Shown piece by piece: positions 12,606 through 23,900 of a stretch of 64,000 nucleotides of DNA (positions are counted from its first letter, which is position 1; each line of letters opens with the position of its first letter). Source of the DNA: Gavia stellata (lineage: Eukaryota > Chordata > Aves > Gaviiformes > Gaviidae); contig NC_082595.1 in NCBI RefSeq assembly GCF_030936135.1, forward strand, positions 22,147,930 through 22,211,929. The letters run 5' to 3'. The notes beneath the pieces were generated by a model. It saw only the letters and a list, made by a program, of their open reading frames with translations, made no database searches and was not told where the DNA came from. The translations under genes were made by a program, and so were the position numbers.

Positions 12606-15600
12606 TAATCCTATCCAAGTGCTTAAACAGAAAGAAACAAGTTTTCTGCTCTCAAGCAATTACCCTCAAGTCTTTTCCACCACATACTACCACAGGAATC
12701 AGAGAGCAGAATATTCTCCAAGTTATAACACCCCAAGATGTCATGCGCAGCCTGGCAGTGCTGGCTCTGTTCAAAGACAGTGTGGCTGCACTTGTTAGTG
12801 TTAACTCCTCACAAGTGGCAGTGGAGTTCAAATTCTGCAGTTTTCCTACATTTCTCAAGCTCTGTGAAATAAAATATTAACTTACGCATTAGTAAGCTTA
12901 AGGTAATCTGTGCTTGAAAACCATTTATACATGAAGAAAACAAGGCATGGGGAGAACACAGTAGAGAGTTAAAAGTATAATTGGCAAGGCAAGTAGGGGG
13001 TTAACATTGTTTGGCTTTAGCTGCTTAAAGCACTCACATCTAAACTAACCTCAGGTAAATAAAACAACCAATGTCCTGGAAGGCTTACATAAAATACACT
13101 GATGTGTTTGTCTTGTGTTTGAGAAAGGTAAGGAGGCTGAATTATGTATGCTGTAGCCGTTGCCAGCATCAGAAACTTCTTTAAATAATTAGAGCAATTG
13201 GGTAGCCAGGCATCTGTTTTTTCTTTTTATGAATGAGGAGACCTCATGGGCCAAATGAATGCATAATGTTGGCGTGCTTGGCTTAAGTGGATGGATACCA
13301 AACTTACACTGTGTAAATTTGACCCATTGGGTGTTTCTCAGTGAAAATGGCATCAGCCGTGTTTCCTGAGACCATAGAGAAGCTGGGCTTTGTCAGTAGG
13401 CCCCAAGCCTCAGGTTGATTTGTTTGCCCCACAGGGAAGGGAGGGAGGGACAAACGGTGACAAAGTTAGCCTTTTCGGGTTTGCCAGGAGACAATATTCA
13501 AGCGAGAGCTGATAAGCCCCTTGCCCTCGATCTCCTGCAGCGTATGGCATGGGAATGGGGTCTGGCCGGGTAGCCTGTTGTCCCAGCTGGGCAGGCTCAA
13601 AAAAATGAGGGTTCATAGTAGGAAATGGGAAAGGGACCCTTTTCTGTGACTGATACATGGAGAGCTTGAGCCTTTCCAATTGAGCATTGATGATTTTAAC
13701 TGTCACGGATTTAATTCTTTTTTTAAGTTCTGTGCAGTCACTTTTGGAAACTTTTGACCTCATCCGCCTCTATAATAATCAAAAGACATAAAGAAAAGTG
13801 AACTCGGGCTTGGAAAGAGAATCTAACAAGGCATTTGAGCAAACTCAGAAGTTACTACTATCTGTAAAGAGTGTTTGTGTACTCTGAGAGAGATTTAATG
13901 TGCAGTGCATTAACTGTGGGCATGCAGACAATACTAGTTAGGACCAACAAGTCAGCTGGGTTTGCGTATAGACCTTGGACTGTAGCAGAAAGAAGCAATG
14001 TTCAGATATTGCTTTCCTTTAATTATTTCAAGATATATCTCTGTAGGAAAAAAGAAAACAGTCAGAGGACATACTTGCACTTGAAATACAACAGGGAGCT
14101 GTCGTGGGCATCAAGAAATCTTCATCATTTTTACCACACACCTGAATCTACCCATACCTCTTATGCCCCATATTCCCAATGCCAGATTTAGAACAGAGGC
14201 TGCCACAAATGCTGTATTAAAACATAAAGTGAACAGTAAATGCTGAGGCTGAGACAGCCCCCATCACTTTTGGGATCAGGAAATGTTGAGGGCGGCTGCT
14301 CGGGAGGTGTTTGCCCTGATTATGGCCACAGGCCTTTTTATCTGAAGGGGTGTAACCAACTTCAAAAGCTGTGACGTTATGGGATTGGACTGTGATGTTT
14401 GTATCATCTCACCAGTTTGCTCTCAGAAACCAAGTGATCGCCACAATGGAAATCTATTTTAAGAACCATTCTTTTGGCAGAACTTGCAGCTATTGCAAAC
14501 AAAAATGGATGGTGATCGAACAGAACTGGGTCTGTTGGAAGTGCAGCATACGGATTTTGTTCATCTTGAATCCAGTGTAGGTGAGGATTGAGTCTTCCCA
14601 GGGTAAGTGGGATATATTTCATTGCTCTACTACCTCATATAGAACCTGATTCATCAGCATAAAGCTCCTTGTATGAGCAGTAAAGTCATCTGTTTAGGAG
14701 AGTGCTCTTTGTTAATCAAAAGTTTCAGCAGTGCTGGATTCAGTGCTGAAATTTACAGATGAGGACCACAGCTCTCAGAAAACACAAATGGCTTTTTCAG
14801 CGTGCTTCCCCTATCTGCGTACTGCCAGTGTGAGCCATGTGCTATCACTGCCACTGTTAATTCAGTTTGCCAAGAATACCAGGTCTCACTCTGGATCCCA
14901 GTGCCCCTTACCTTGGCAGTAAAGCTCGACTATTCACTGCAAATCAGGCCTGGAAAATGTAAACCCAGTAACAGTCTTCTGTCTGTTCTTCCTAACTATT
15001 TTCCCGATGTGTTTTCTGTTTACGCTCTGTAGGGCATCAGGTGTCAGAGCAAGGAGGTGATGCCAGTAAAAGCCACTTCACAGCAGAGAGCTTGTGGCTG
15101 CCTCCCAGCAACTGAATGCATCCCCTCTGTGGTGCCATTATCCTTGTCTTCTCCAGCTTTGGCTCTCGGCACTGAAGACTGTTCAAAATGCAGGTTTTTT
15201 CTGGAGGCAACATGCAGAAATCAGAGTGCTGCTCTGGCAAGCAGAAGTGTCCAAACATGCAACAGGGCCAGAACTGCCAGTGTGTTTAATGGGTGGATTA
15301 ATGTATTTTCTTTACTGGTATGTATCTTTCAAAACAGGTATTTGCCAGAGCTCATGAAAAGCCCCTCTGCACGCACCCCTGTGCAAAAGCTCACCATGTA
15401 AGGGCTTACATCGCTCTCTCCCAGCTGAGTGGCGGTGGCTTGGCCCCCCTCCAGGGTCTCCTTGCCCACTGTGCTTGTAGAGGCCCGTTTGCCTCCAAGG
15501 AGGCAAAATTTCCAGGAGGGATACAGCTGGTGGAGGGGGGGAGTGGGGTTGCATGCCCATGTGCCTGTGTAGGAATGGGGTATCTCAGCATGGGGTGGGA

Positions 15601-15898
15601 ATACACAAGGTCCCCTGAAGTCCTATGTGGTGCTGCACCCGTATAAACCTCTCTTTGTGCGGATCCAGCTGCTGACAAAACCTTCCTTGGGGGACGGTAT
15701 GCGTTGTGGAGACAGACTGTCCCGTGTTTCAGCAAGGTTGAATTTAGTTGGGAAAGAAAGGAGAGAGGTTGTATGGTCCTGGTGCTGGGGGCTGGCAGAG
15801 CAGGGGGAGGCAAAGGGGAAACGGGAGGGGAAAATCGGGGTCCTGCTGAAGGGATGGGGCAGAGGTAAGCTGCTGGGGGGCATAAGACACCTGGGAGC

Positions 15899-16464
15899 TG
15901 TCCTGGTTTCAGCTGGGATAGAGTTGATTTTCTTCCTAGTAGCTGGTATAGTACTGTGTTTTGGCTTTAGGATGAGAATAATGTTGATAACACACTGAAG
16001 TTTTAGTTGTTGCTGAGCACTGCTTACACTATATCAAGGACTTTTCAGCTTCTCATACTGCCCTGCCAGTGAGGAGGCTGGAGGTGCACAAGAAGCTGAG
16101 AGGGGACACAACCAGGACAGCTGACTCAAAGTGGCCAAAGGTATATTTCATACCATATGTCATCATGCTGAACAAAAGAAAAATGGGGGGAGCTGGTCTG
16201 GTGGGGGGCATGGCCTCTGCTTGGGAACTGGTTGAGCATCGATCAGTGGGTAGTGAGCAATTGCATTGTGCATTCCTTGTTTTGTATATTCTTTTATCGT
16301 TATTATTATTATTTTCTTCCTTTTCTGTTCTATTAAATTGTTTTTATCTCAACCCATGAGTTTTACCTTTTTTACGATTCTCTCCCCCATCGCACTGGGG
16401 GAAGAGTGAGCAAGCGGCTCACTCTGTGTGGTGCTTAGTTGCTGGCTAGGGCTAAAGCATGACA
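15899..16464 (+). mobile_element. Solo LTR of an avian endogenous retrovirus (ERVL-like)
   Basis: A 566-base element starts TGTCCTGG and ends CATGACA, giving the TG...CA ends of an LTR. The body has a T-rich and ATT-repeat stretch, a polyadenylation-like ATTAAA after TTCTGTTCT, and a GC-richer 3' third. I recognise the sequence as the LTR widespread in songbird and other neoavian genomes, commonly placed with ERVL-type elements; the class name is from memory. No internal viral genes lie beside it, so it is a solo LTR. The five-base flanks (ggagc and gggac) are not a clean target-site duplication, which suggests decay or a rearranged insertion. Confidence 0.82.
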
Positions 16465-16599
16465 GGGACCTGTGATGTGGATACAAGGAGGGTGTAGAGC
16501 GATGCAAGGGCCTCCCCGGGCACGCAGACCCCAGTGGACTGGCAGAAACGCCAGCATTTGCCTTTCTCCCCATCCCTGCCCCATTCCTCTGCTCCTCTC

Positions 16600-17943
16600 A
16601 CTTCCAGCGGTACCTCAGTACCGGGGAAGATTATAGTTTCATCTTGAGGGCGCTCACAGGGCATGTGCAGGACAACCAAGGGATCAGGCCCAGACAGCAT
16701 GGTTTCATGAAGGGCAGGTCCTGCTTGACCAACCTGATCTCCTTCTATGACCAGGTGACCCACCTAGTGGGTGAGGGGAAGGCTGTTGACGTTGTCTACC
16801 TGGACTTTACTAAAGCCTTCGACACTGTCTCCCACAGCATTCTCCTGGAGAAACTGGTGGCTTGTGGCTTAGACAGGTGCACTCTTCGCTGGGTTAAAAA
16901 CTGGCTGGATGGCCGAGCCCAGAGAGTTGTGGTGAATGGAGTCAAATCCAGTTGGTGGCCGGTCACAAGCGGAGTCCCCCAGGGCTCAGTTTTGGGGCTG
17001 GTCTTGTTTAATGTCTTTATCGATGATCTGGATGAGGGGATAGAGTGCTCCCTCAGCAAGTTTGCAGATGACACCAAGTTGGGAGGGAGTGTTGATCTGC
17101 TCGAGGGTAGGAAGGCTCTGCAGAGGGATCTGGACAGGCTGGATCGATGGGCCCAGGCTGATTGTATGAGGTTCAACAAGGTCAAGTGCAGAGTCGTGCA
17201 CTTGGGTCACAGCAACCCCATGCAACGCTACAGGCTGGGGGAAGAGTGGCTGGAAAGCTGCCTGGTGGAAAAGGATCTGGGGGTGCTGGGCGACAGCTGG
17301 CTGAATGTGAGCCAGCAGTGTGCCCAGGTGGCCAAGAAGGCCAACGGCATCCTGGCCTGTATCAGAAATAGTGTGGCCAGCAGGAGCAGGGAGGTGATCG
17401 TGCCCCTGTACTCCGCACTGGTGAGGCCGCACCTCGAATCCTGTGTTCAGTTTTGGGCCCCTCACTACAAGAAGGACATTGAGGTGCTGGAGCGTGTCCA
17501 GAGAAGGGCAATGAAGCTGGTGAGGGGTCTGGAGCACAAGTCTTATGAGGAGCGGCTGAGGGAACTGGGGTTGTTCAGTCTGCAGAAGAGGAGGCTGAGG
17601 GGAGACCTCATTGCTCTCTACAACTACCTGAAAGGGGGTTGCAGAGAGGTGGGTGTTAGTCTCTTCTCCTATGTAACTAGCGATAGAACGAGAGGAAATG
17701 GCCTCAAGTTGCGCCAGGGGAGGTTGGGGCTGCATACTAGGAAAAATTTCTTTACTGAGGGAGTGGTGAAGCATTGGAACAGGCTGCCCAGGGAGGTGGT
17801 TGAGTCACCATCGCTGGAGGTGTTCAAGGAACGTGTGGACGTGGCATTGCAGGACATGGTTTAGTGGGCATGGTGGTGTTGGTTGATGGTTGGACTTGAT
17901 CTTACAGGTCTTTTCGAACCTTAATGATTCTGTGATTCTGTGA
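16600..17943 (+). mobile_element. CR1 LINE, 5'-truncated copy with 3' end
   Basis: This non-LTR retrotransposon encodes the reverse transcriptase part of ORF2 and runs to the CR1 3' end, where the hallmark ATTCTGTG repeat occurs twice (17927-17942). CR1-like sequence is clear from about 16600. Weaker similarity may reach back to the LTR end at 16464, so the 5' boundary is uncertain. The endonuclease and ORF1 are missing, so it cannot move on its own. Confidence 0.95.
16644..17864 (+). CDS. CR1 ORF2 fragment: reverse transcriptase, N-terminally truncated
   Basis: A 406-codon open frame encodes the reverse transcriptase of CR1, which copies element RNA into DNA at the target site. Motif A is seen as YLDFTKAFD (52-60), motif B as SGVPQGSVL (109-117) and the catalytic FADD at 140-143. 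After these comes the long C-terminal region typical of CR1, ending ALQDMV just before the 3' UTR. The ATG is simply the first in the remaining frame; a full ORF2 product is about 900-1000 residues and carries an apurinic-type endonuclease that is absent here. An uninterrupted frame over 1.2 kb suggests a fairly young copy. Confidence 0.9.
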   Translation: MRALTGHVQDNQGIRPRQHGFMKGRSCLTNLISFYDQVTHLVGEGKAVDVVYLDFTKAFDTVSHSILLEKLVACGLDRCTLRWVKNWLDGRAQRVVVNGVKSSWWPVTSGVPQGSVLGLVLFNVFIDDLDEGIECSLSKFADDTKLGGSVDLLEGRKALQRDLDRLDRWAQADCMRFNKVKCRVVHLGHSNPMQRYRLGEEWLESCLVEKDLGVLGDSWLNVSQQCAQVAKKANGILACIRNSVASRSREVIVPLYSALVRPHLESCVQFWAPHYKKDIEVLERVQRRAMKLVRGLEHKSYEERLRELGLFSLQKRRLRGDLIALYNYLKGGCREVGVSLFSYVTSDRTRGNGLKLRQGRLGLHTRKNFFTEGVVKHWNRLPREVVESPSLEVFKERVDVALQDMV

Positions 17944-20900
17944 GACAGTGTTTTTGGTGTTGCCTTAACTGGTCGCCACCAAGGTGTTCATTGCCTTGTG
18001 AAGGTACTGAAGCTCCAGACTACTACCAGTCACTACAACATGTTCAAAAAATTACTCGGCTGTATGTGAACCAGCCTGACATCGGAAACGCTGCTTTCTG
18101 CCTGGGTTGGCTGAGCCGGCAGCAGCTCTGCCACTCCAGGGGGCTGTGGGGAAGGGATGTAAGCAGGAAACTCACACCTCTTCCTCCTGCTCAGGATATT
18201 TGTGACTAAGCTTTTATTGTAGTATGTGTGCAAACGGGTCAGGGTTGGGGAGCGCAGGCTGTGGAGAACTGCTATGACCCTTTTTGCTGCCCATTTCTAC
18301 CATTTTATCCAAGCATCAAGTTGTTTGGGGCATTTCCAGCCATATAGAGCAATGAGGTGTACCCTAAGGTCCAAACATGTAGACACAAGTTTCTGCAGTG
18401 CAGTAGCCTGTATCTATACTTTTTGTAAGCCAGTAATTTCTCACGATTCATTTCCACTTAAAAAAGCAGAAAACAGACAGTATGCATAAACATCACTCCA
18501 CGCTGTAGCAATTCAATTAACTATAAACTCAGTAATGTAGAAATAGAATAGCAAAGGTGAGCCATCTTTCTTCTGTGATGCCTTTAACAGCCACAGAAAG
18601 ATCCAATGCAATTTTAAATCCTTCTCTGAAATCAAGCCTTGAGAAGAAATGCTGCTCTTTTGTTACATTTAAAAGGAAAAAAAAGAACTCTTCAAATCTT
18701 ATTACAAAAATAAATCTCTGAATAAGCTGTATCCTCTGTTCCTTGCCTCCAGTGCCACAAACATAGAGGTGAGCTCTGCATTTTGATCCCCAAATTAAGT
18801 AAATTACTTCTAATAAATTACTTAGTCACAAGCACATTTAAGCTGGAAATACCATTTGCATTCTTATAATTGCCAGCATTAAATCTCCATAAGAATTGTA
18901 AGAGGAAAGCCTCTACATTTTATGCTTCCTAACTCTTCAGAGTGTTTTATACTATGGAAAATACTGTAAATGCTTTCAAACTACTTTAATAAATGACATT
19001 TTCTGCCTTAGGTTCTCAAAGCTCTTTTCAAAGAAGGGCAAACAATGAAAGAAAGTGAAAAATGGTTTTGGGAGAGAGAAAATTAAATTACATGCATATT
19101 CTTATAAAGTGTCAGAAGAAAAGAAAGGCAAACAGCTTTTGCAGAAAAGAAAGGTGAGAAGCACAGCGCTTACAGAACTGAGTTTGAGAAGGTGCTTGGG
19201 TTACTGAAGATACAGAGAGGACACATATCTGTAGAAAGACCAGGAGCCTACCTCCCAGGGCTTGCTCCACAAAAGGCATCTAAGAGGTGGTTATCTCCCG
19301 CAGCTGCTTGCTGCCATCTCCAGCTGCCAATTACCACCCTGTGGCCGGCCTGACCAGCCCTTGCCTTCCCAAACATGAGCAAATGAAGCTGCTGTAGGAG
19401 AGCCCTGTCCTTTAACCCAGTCTGCTTTGTTTGGATTGACGGTAGTAGGGGAGCTCTTCTGCTAATGGCTCAACTTTGAAAACTGATGGCTAGAAGAAGA
19501 GGTAGGAATGTATGAGGCAATTGCCTTTTTTTAATCCAGCAACAAAAAAAAAAGATGTTGCAGACAGGTTCTTGGTTTCCCAGACCTGTGAGGGATGCCC
19601 GCGGTCCTCACGGTTCCCAGAGACATCCAGGGCTCTGCAGATACATGCTGTGAAGATGTGTGTGCTGGGGAAGGAGTTGCTCAGGTCCAGGCAAAAGGGA
19701 AATATTTCCTGCTGCTGCACCCACAAGCCCTGCAACCCCGTGCTGTGCTGTGTGCTGAGGTCAGTGCTTGGACATTGGTTTGCAAAATCCTAATGGTTTC
19801 TGTAGCATCCTGGTAGGGGTTTGGAAGTCCCAAGGAGAAGGCCAGGTAATAACTAAGGTCAGAGGAAGGCTGAGAGAGGCATGTTGTGTTAATTTTGGTG
19901 AGTTACAGCTACAGCCATACCTTGGTGTGTCTGGATCTTGTTTCAGTTTCTGCTTCACTGAGGCAGAGCAGTCCAAAGTTGCTTTAAACTCTCCATGGTG
20001 AGTTTATCTTAGGCTGTTCAGTGCTGGTGGTGGTTTCTGTGAGTCCCTTACCATTAAATGAAAGACATTTATGATCAGTGAGAAACGCGTCCTGCATGTT
20101 GTGCTTGCATAATGTACTTGCAGGGAGAACAGAGGAGACGATCCTGATTCATGCCAGTGTAAGAGAAGGAGGTGTCAGGCCTGCAGAGCCACATAAAATG
20201 ATGCATTGCCCTCCTGAGCGAGCTAATAAAGTATGTAACCAAGCTGTGTCAGCTGCGATGTTAAATATTACACGCTACCCCACGTTACAGCTCACTGGTT
20301 GCCTTGGCTGCTTGCTCTGGTGTGGTGGAGCTGCTGCTGACAGCCCAAACAAGTTGTAAATAGTGGCTGTTGAGGACCCTGGTGCATCGCGCAGTGGTTC
20401 TGCATTCAGCCCCCGCTGTGTCTGCTGAGCTCCCCTCTCACCATGCCCTCCTCACGGGCTTTCTGTCATCGAGCTGTCTTTGCCACGGACTGGGATAGCT
20501 TGTATATATACTCTGCATCAATACTTAAAGGAGCACAGATGCCTGACGGGATGCCATCAGAAGCTCACTTTGTCTTTCACGGGAAAGCCTGTAAAGAAAC
20601 CTGCAAATGCAGGTTATTTTTAAGAAATATAATTGTTGCCATCCAGCTGTTCTTGTCCAGCTAAGCAGACAGTGTTTTTTGGGTAAATCACATTTTAAAG
20701 CTTCTGCTGCTCTAAAGTAAATTTCTTTGGTTTTCACAAAATTAATGCTTTACAGCTTTCTTTTTTCCTTTCAATAAGTGAATACCTTTCATCATCTAGT
20801 AAAAAGTCCATTTACAAGAATGAGTAAGAAAATTAAAACAAGTACTGATTTGCATGTAATAAATTGGGTTGATTTGCAGTTAAGTAATTGCTTTTAGTTT

Positions 20901-23900
20901 CTTGCTCTGTTTGTTTATTTTCACATGCAGGGGGGGAAAGGAATTCGTGTTATTGTGAGGGATGCAGTTTGCCAAACAACTCTGCCTAGTTATGGGAAGT
21001 TTTGAGTAAACTCCCTGTTTAGTTTGTTTCACATTTCTAAGGCTGGACTTTCTGAAGGTCATAGAGTCAGGGGCATAAAATCAGGCTGGCGTCCGCTAAG
21101 AGAACCAAGAAATGAAAGACAACTGATAAATGCACTTCAAAAGAAAAGCGAGTATGACCCTCTGCGCACCAGCTTTTTCCATCATCATGTCCTCTTTTCT
21201 ACAAGAGCGGTGCATGCACACGATGACATGCAAACAAGCAGTGTTCAGAAAATGGGTGACCAGGAACGTAGCAGCACCTGTAACTGAGGAAACTGGTACA
21301 AATGTTAGATTTCATTTACCTCTCTCTGTATTTTTCTTTTGTTTGAAAGAGTTTTTGAAGACATTCTGTGATGTCGTTGGTGTTTCATCTGTAGGAAACT
21401 GTGACAGTGCAAGTGAATCTCCATGGAGTCAGTTGCTATGAAATAGATGGTTCCTAGGAACTAGAGGTTAGTGCTTGGGCTGGTATTTCAGAAGAGATTT
21501 GCAACATCATTGTTTCTGCCATCAACTAGTGTATAGAGTGGAAATCAACAGGTTGGACCAAGAGCGGTCCCACAGACCCCATCAGTGGGATGGCAGAGGT
21601 GGTGCGTGCAAGTTTCATGAGTTTCTATGCCATAAATGGTTGTTGGAGAGTATGGCTATCATTGGACAGTGGTTATTGTTCCTAATCTACAAAACTTTAA
21701 GAAGTCTGAGAACAGTTTTATGCACAAGAATTTCCGTAAGAGGGACTAACCTTATCCTGCAGCGCCTAAGCACTTGGCCTTGGTGTCCTCCTGTCTTTAA
21801 ACATTTCACTTGTTTTGTGACTTGACCTCATCTTGAGACACTGTGGATGAAATCTTTGTGAGTTACAATTAATCAGTTTGCTGCTGTTTTCAAGGAAATA
21901 GGATTTCTGTCCCATATCTCTAGGATGAAAAGGGATGACCTTTTCTGCCCCTGCTTCAAGGGACAGACATAAACCCATAAGCAAGGGCATGATGGAGAAG
22001 GGAGAGGGGATGTTTGCCCTCTGATGCCCTCTGTTTCTCCTTCCCTCAGCACCGTGGGGAGAAGCTGTATGGAGGATGCAGGCGTGATCCTGGCTGCTTG
22101 GGTCTGGCAGGAACAAATGTAGCTGTTGGGGAAGACCTTGGGTTTTCCTCAACACCTTAACAGCCAATCTTACAGACACAGTCATGTCTCGAAACTGCTG
22201 TGGCCATAAACACCAAAGCTGAGCCATTACTCAGGGCTGGGGGGATTTTTGCCCTGGATTTGCAAAGCATAATGTTTGTGATGACCCTTTCTGAAGGAGA
22301 GCATCAATGGTGGGGTTTATGGCAGTCACACGGTTTCTTAATCACAAGGTTTTACACAATGAGGGTCAGGACTGGAGCAGTGGTACAGGAATTTGAGCCA
22401 AAGCCCTGAATTTTCATCACTCCAGATGGGCAGAGGAGTTGTCTCTCTAAATGATATTTAGGGATTTCTGCAGCTGAATGCCATTATCAACGACAACATT
22501 TCGAATGAATAGCCCTACGCATATATTCCGCGGTTGCAAAGTGAATAATTGTGAACACTCCTCAATCTTCCTCTTCCCACTCCCCTCTCCACCCTCAGCC
22601 TAAGCACAAACACTCATTTCAGGGCTAAAGATATACTCTTAAATCACTTCTGACATTTCTTTGTTGTTGCCTAACGAAGGCTGCGTTGATGAGCTAGAGG
22701 GAAGATTTATATCAGCCCTTGCTGAGATGTCGTTGTAGGATCGGAAGTGGGCAGCAGTTGCAAATGTTAGCATTTGTCTCTGGAGTTTGTTTAACTGCAA
22801 GTCAGAATGTCTGCAAGGCGTATGGGGCTTTGTCCCCCCCCGCCTTGGTTTTCTGAGTTCCAGTGAAATGTCACGGTCTGAGGACTGCGGGGTTCAAAGA
22901 GCAGCCATGCTGCTCTCCCCGGCCAAGCTAACAAGGGGCCTCTGTGCAACCTTGTTTGGGGGGACACATCCCACCAGCGACATGCCGGCTGTTCCTTCTG
23001 GCTTTCCCAACCCTTTCCAAACACTTTTACACTCTGCTTCTTTCATTAATTGGATTATTTGTTTTTTAAGCTTGTTGCTGAGCAAGTCAAATCAACCCAC
23101 GCCTGGTTAACAAAGCCTGAAATAATTGTGACTAAGTCAAAGCAGTGCTGAAGGGGGAGACCAGCCACACAGACCAGGCTAGTTTCCTGGCCCTGCTGAG
23201 TGTACTTAATCCTTGCTGGGTTTATCCAGGTGTCAAGTAAGGGCTTGTATGACAGCCAGAGGCAGGGAGCATGCCCCCTTGCTGCCCGATGGTCCGGTCC
23301 TTCATCCTCTGTAGCCTGGGCTAATACAGGGGTTTACAGACCAATGAAATGAGCTGGTTTTCTTCTGGGGAGTCTGGAAAAGCTTGCTTTGCTGTGTTGT
23401 CCTTATCCTAAGGAATGAAAATGGTCAATTCAAAATGGGGGCTTCCTATGGTCAGCTGTATGTTAGGGCATTGCTGCTCTTTGAAGATTAGGTAGGTCAG
23501 TGAAATGCTGTAAGTCCTCAAGATCAACAAATGAGGAAAACTTGCTGTTGTGATTAACTAGAGAAAATAATTTCAACACTGTTAATAACTGCGACTGCCC
23601 AGACTACAGCTAGTTTTTACTTTGCTTACTGTGCAAGATCCCATATTAAAAAACAAGATAAACCTGACTTTTTCATGGCAGAAGTGCTTTGGATGAATTC
23701 TGCTATGCAGAAAGCAATCAGATTCTTCAGGATTAGAGGCAGCTGAGGCATGTCATCTTCATTAAAAACCTTCGGGATCTACAGCTGAGAGACCATATGT
23801 TGAGCATCCCTAGAGCTGACTGTGCCCACTGAACTGCAGCTGAACTTGCTGAGCGAAGTACAATTCCAGATTTTGCAGATGGAGGCATTAGGGAAAAGTC

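Larger units (their letters stand above)
7914..15898. other. Intergenic DNA, no gene recognised
   Basis: Short chance frames only. It contains the AT microsatellite near 10.85 kb and possible worn SINE sequence at 12.5-13.0 kb. Sequence from 15.4 to 15.9 kb is G-rich on the plus strand. Confidence 0.6.

Noticed and set aside
16986..17774. 262-codon minus-strand open frame
   Set aside because: It is the antisense shadow of the CR1 reverse transcriptase frame.
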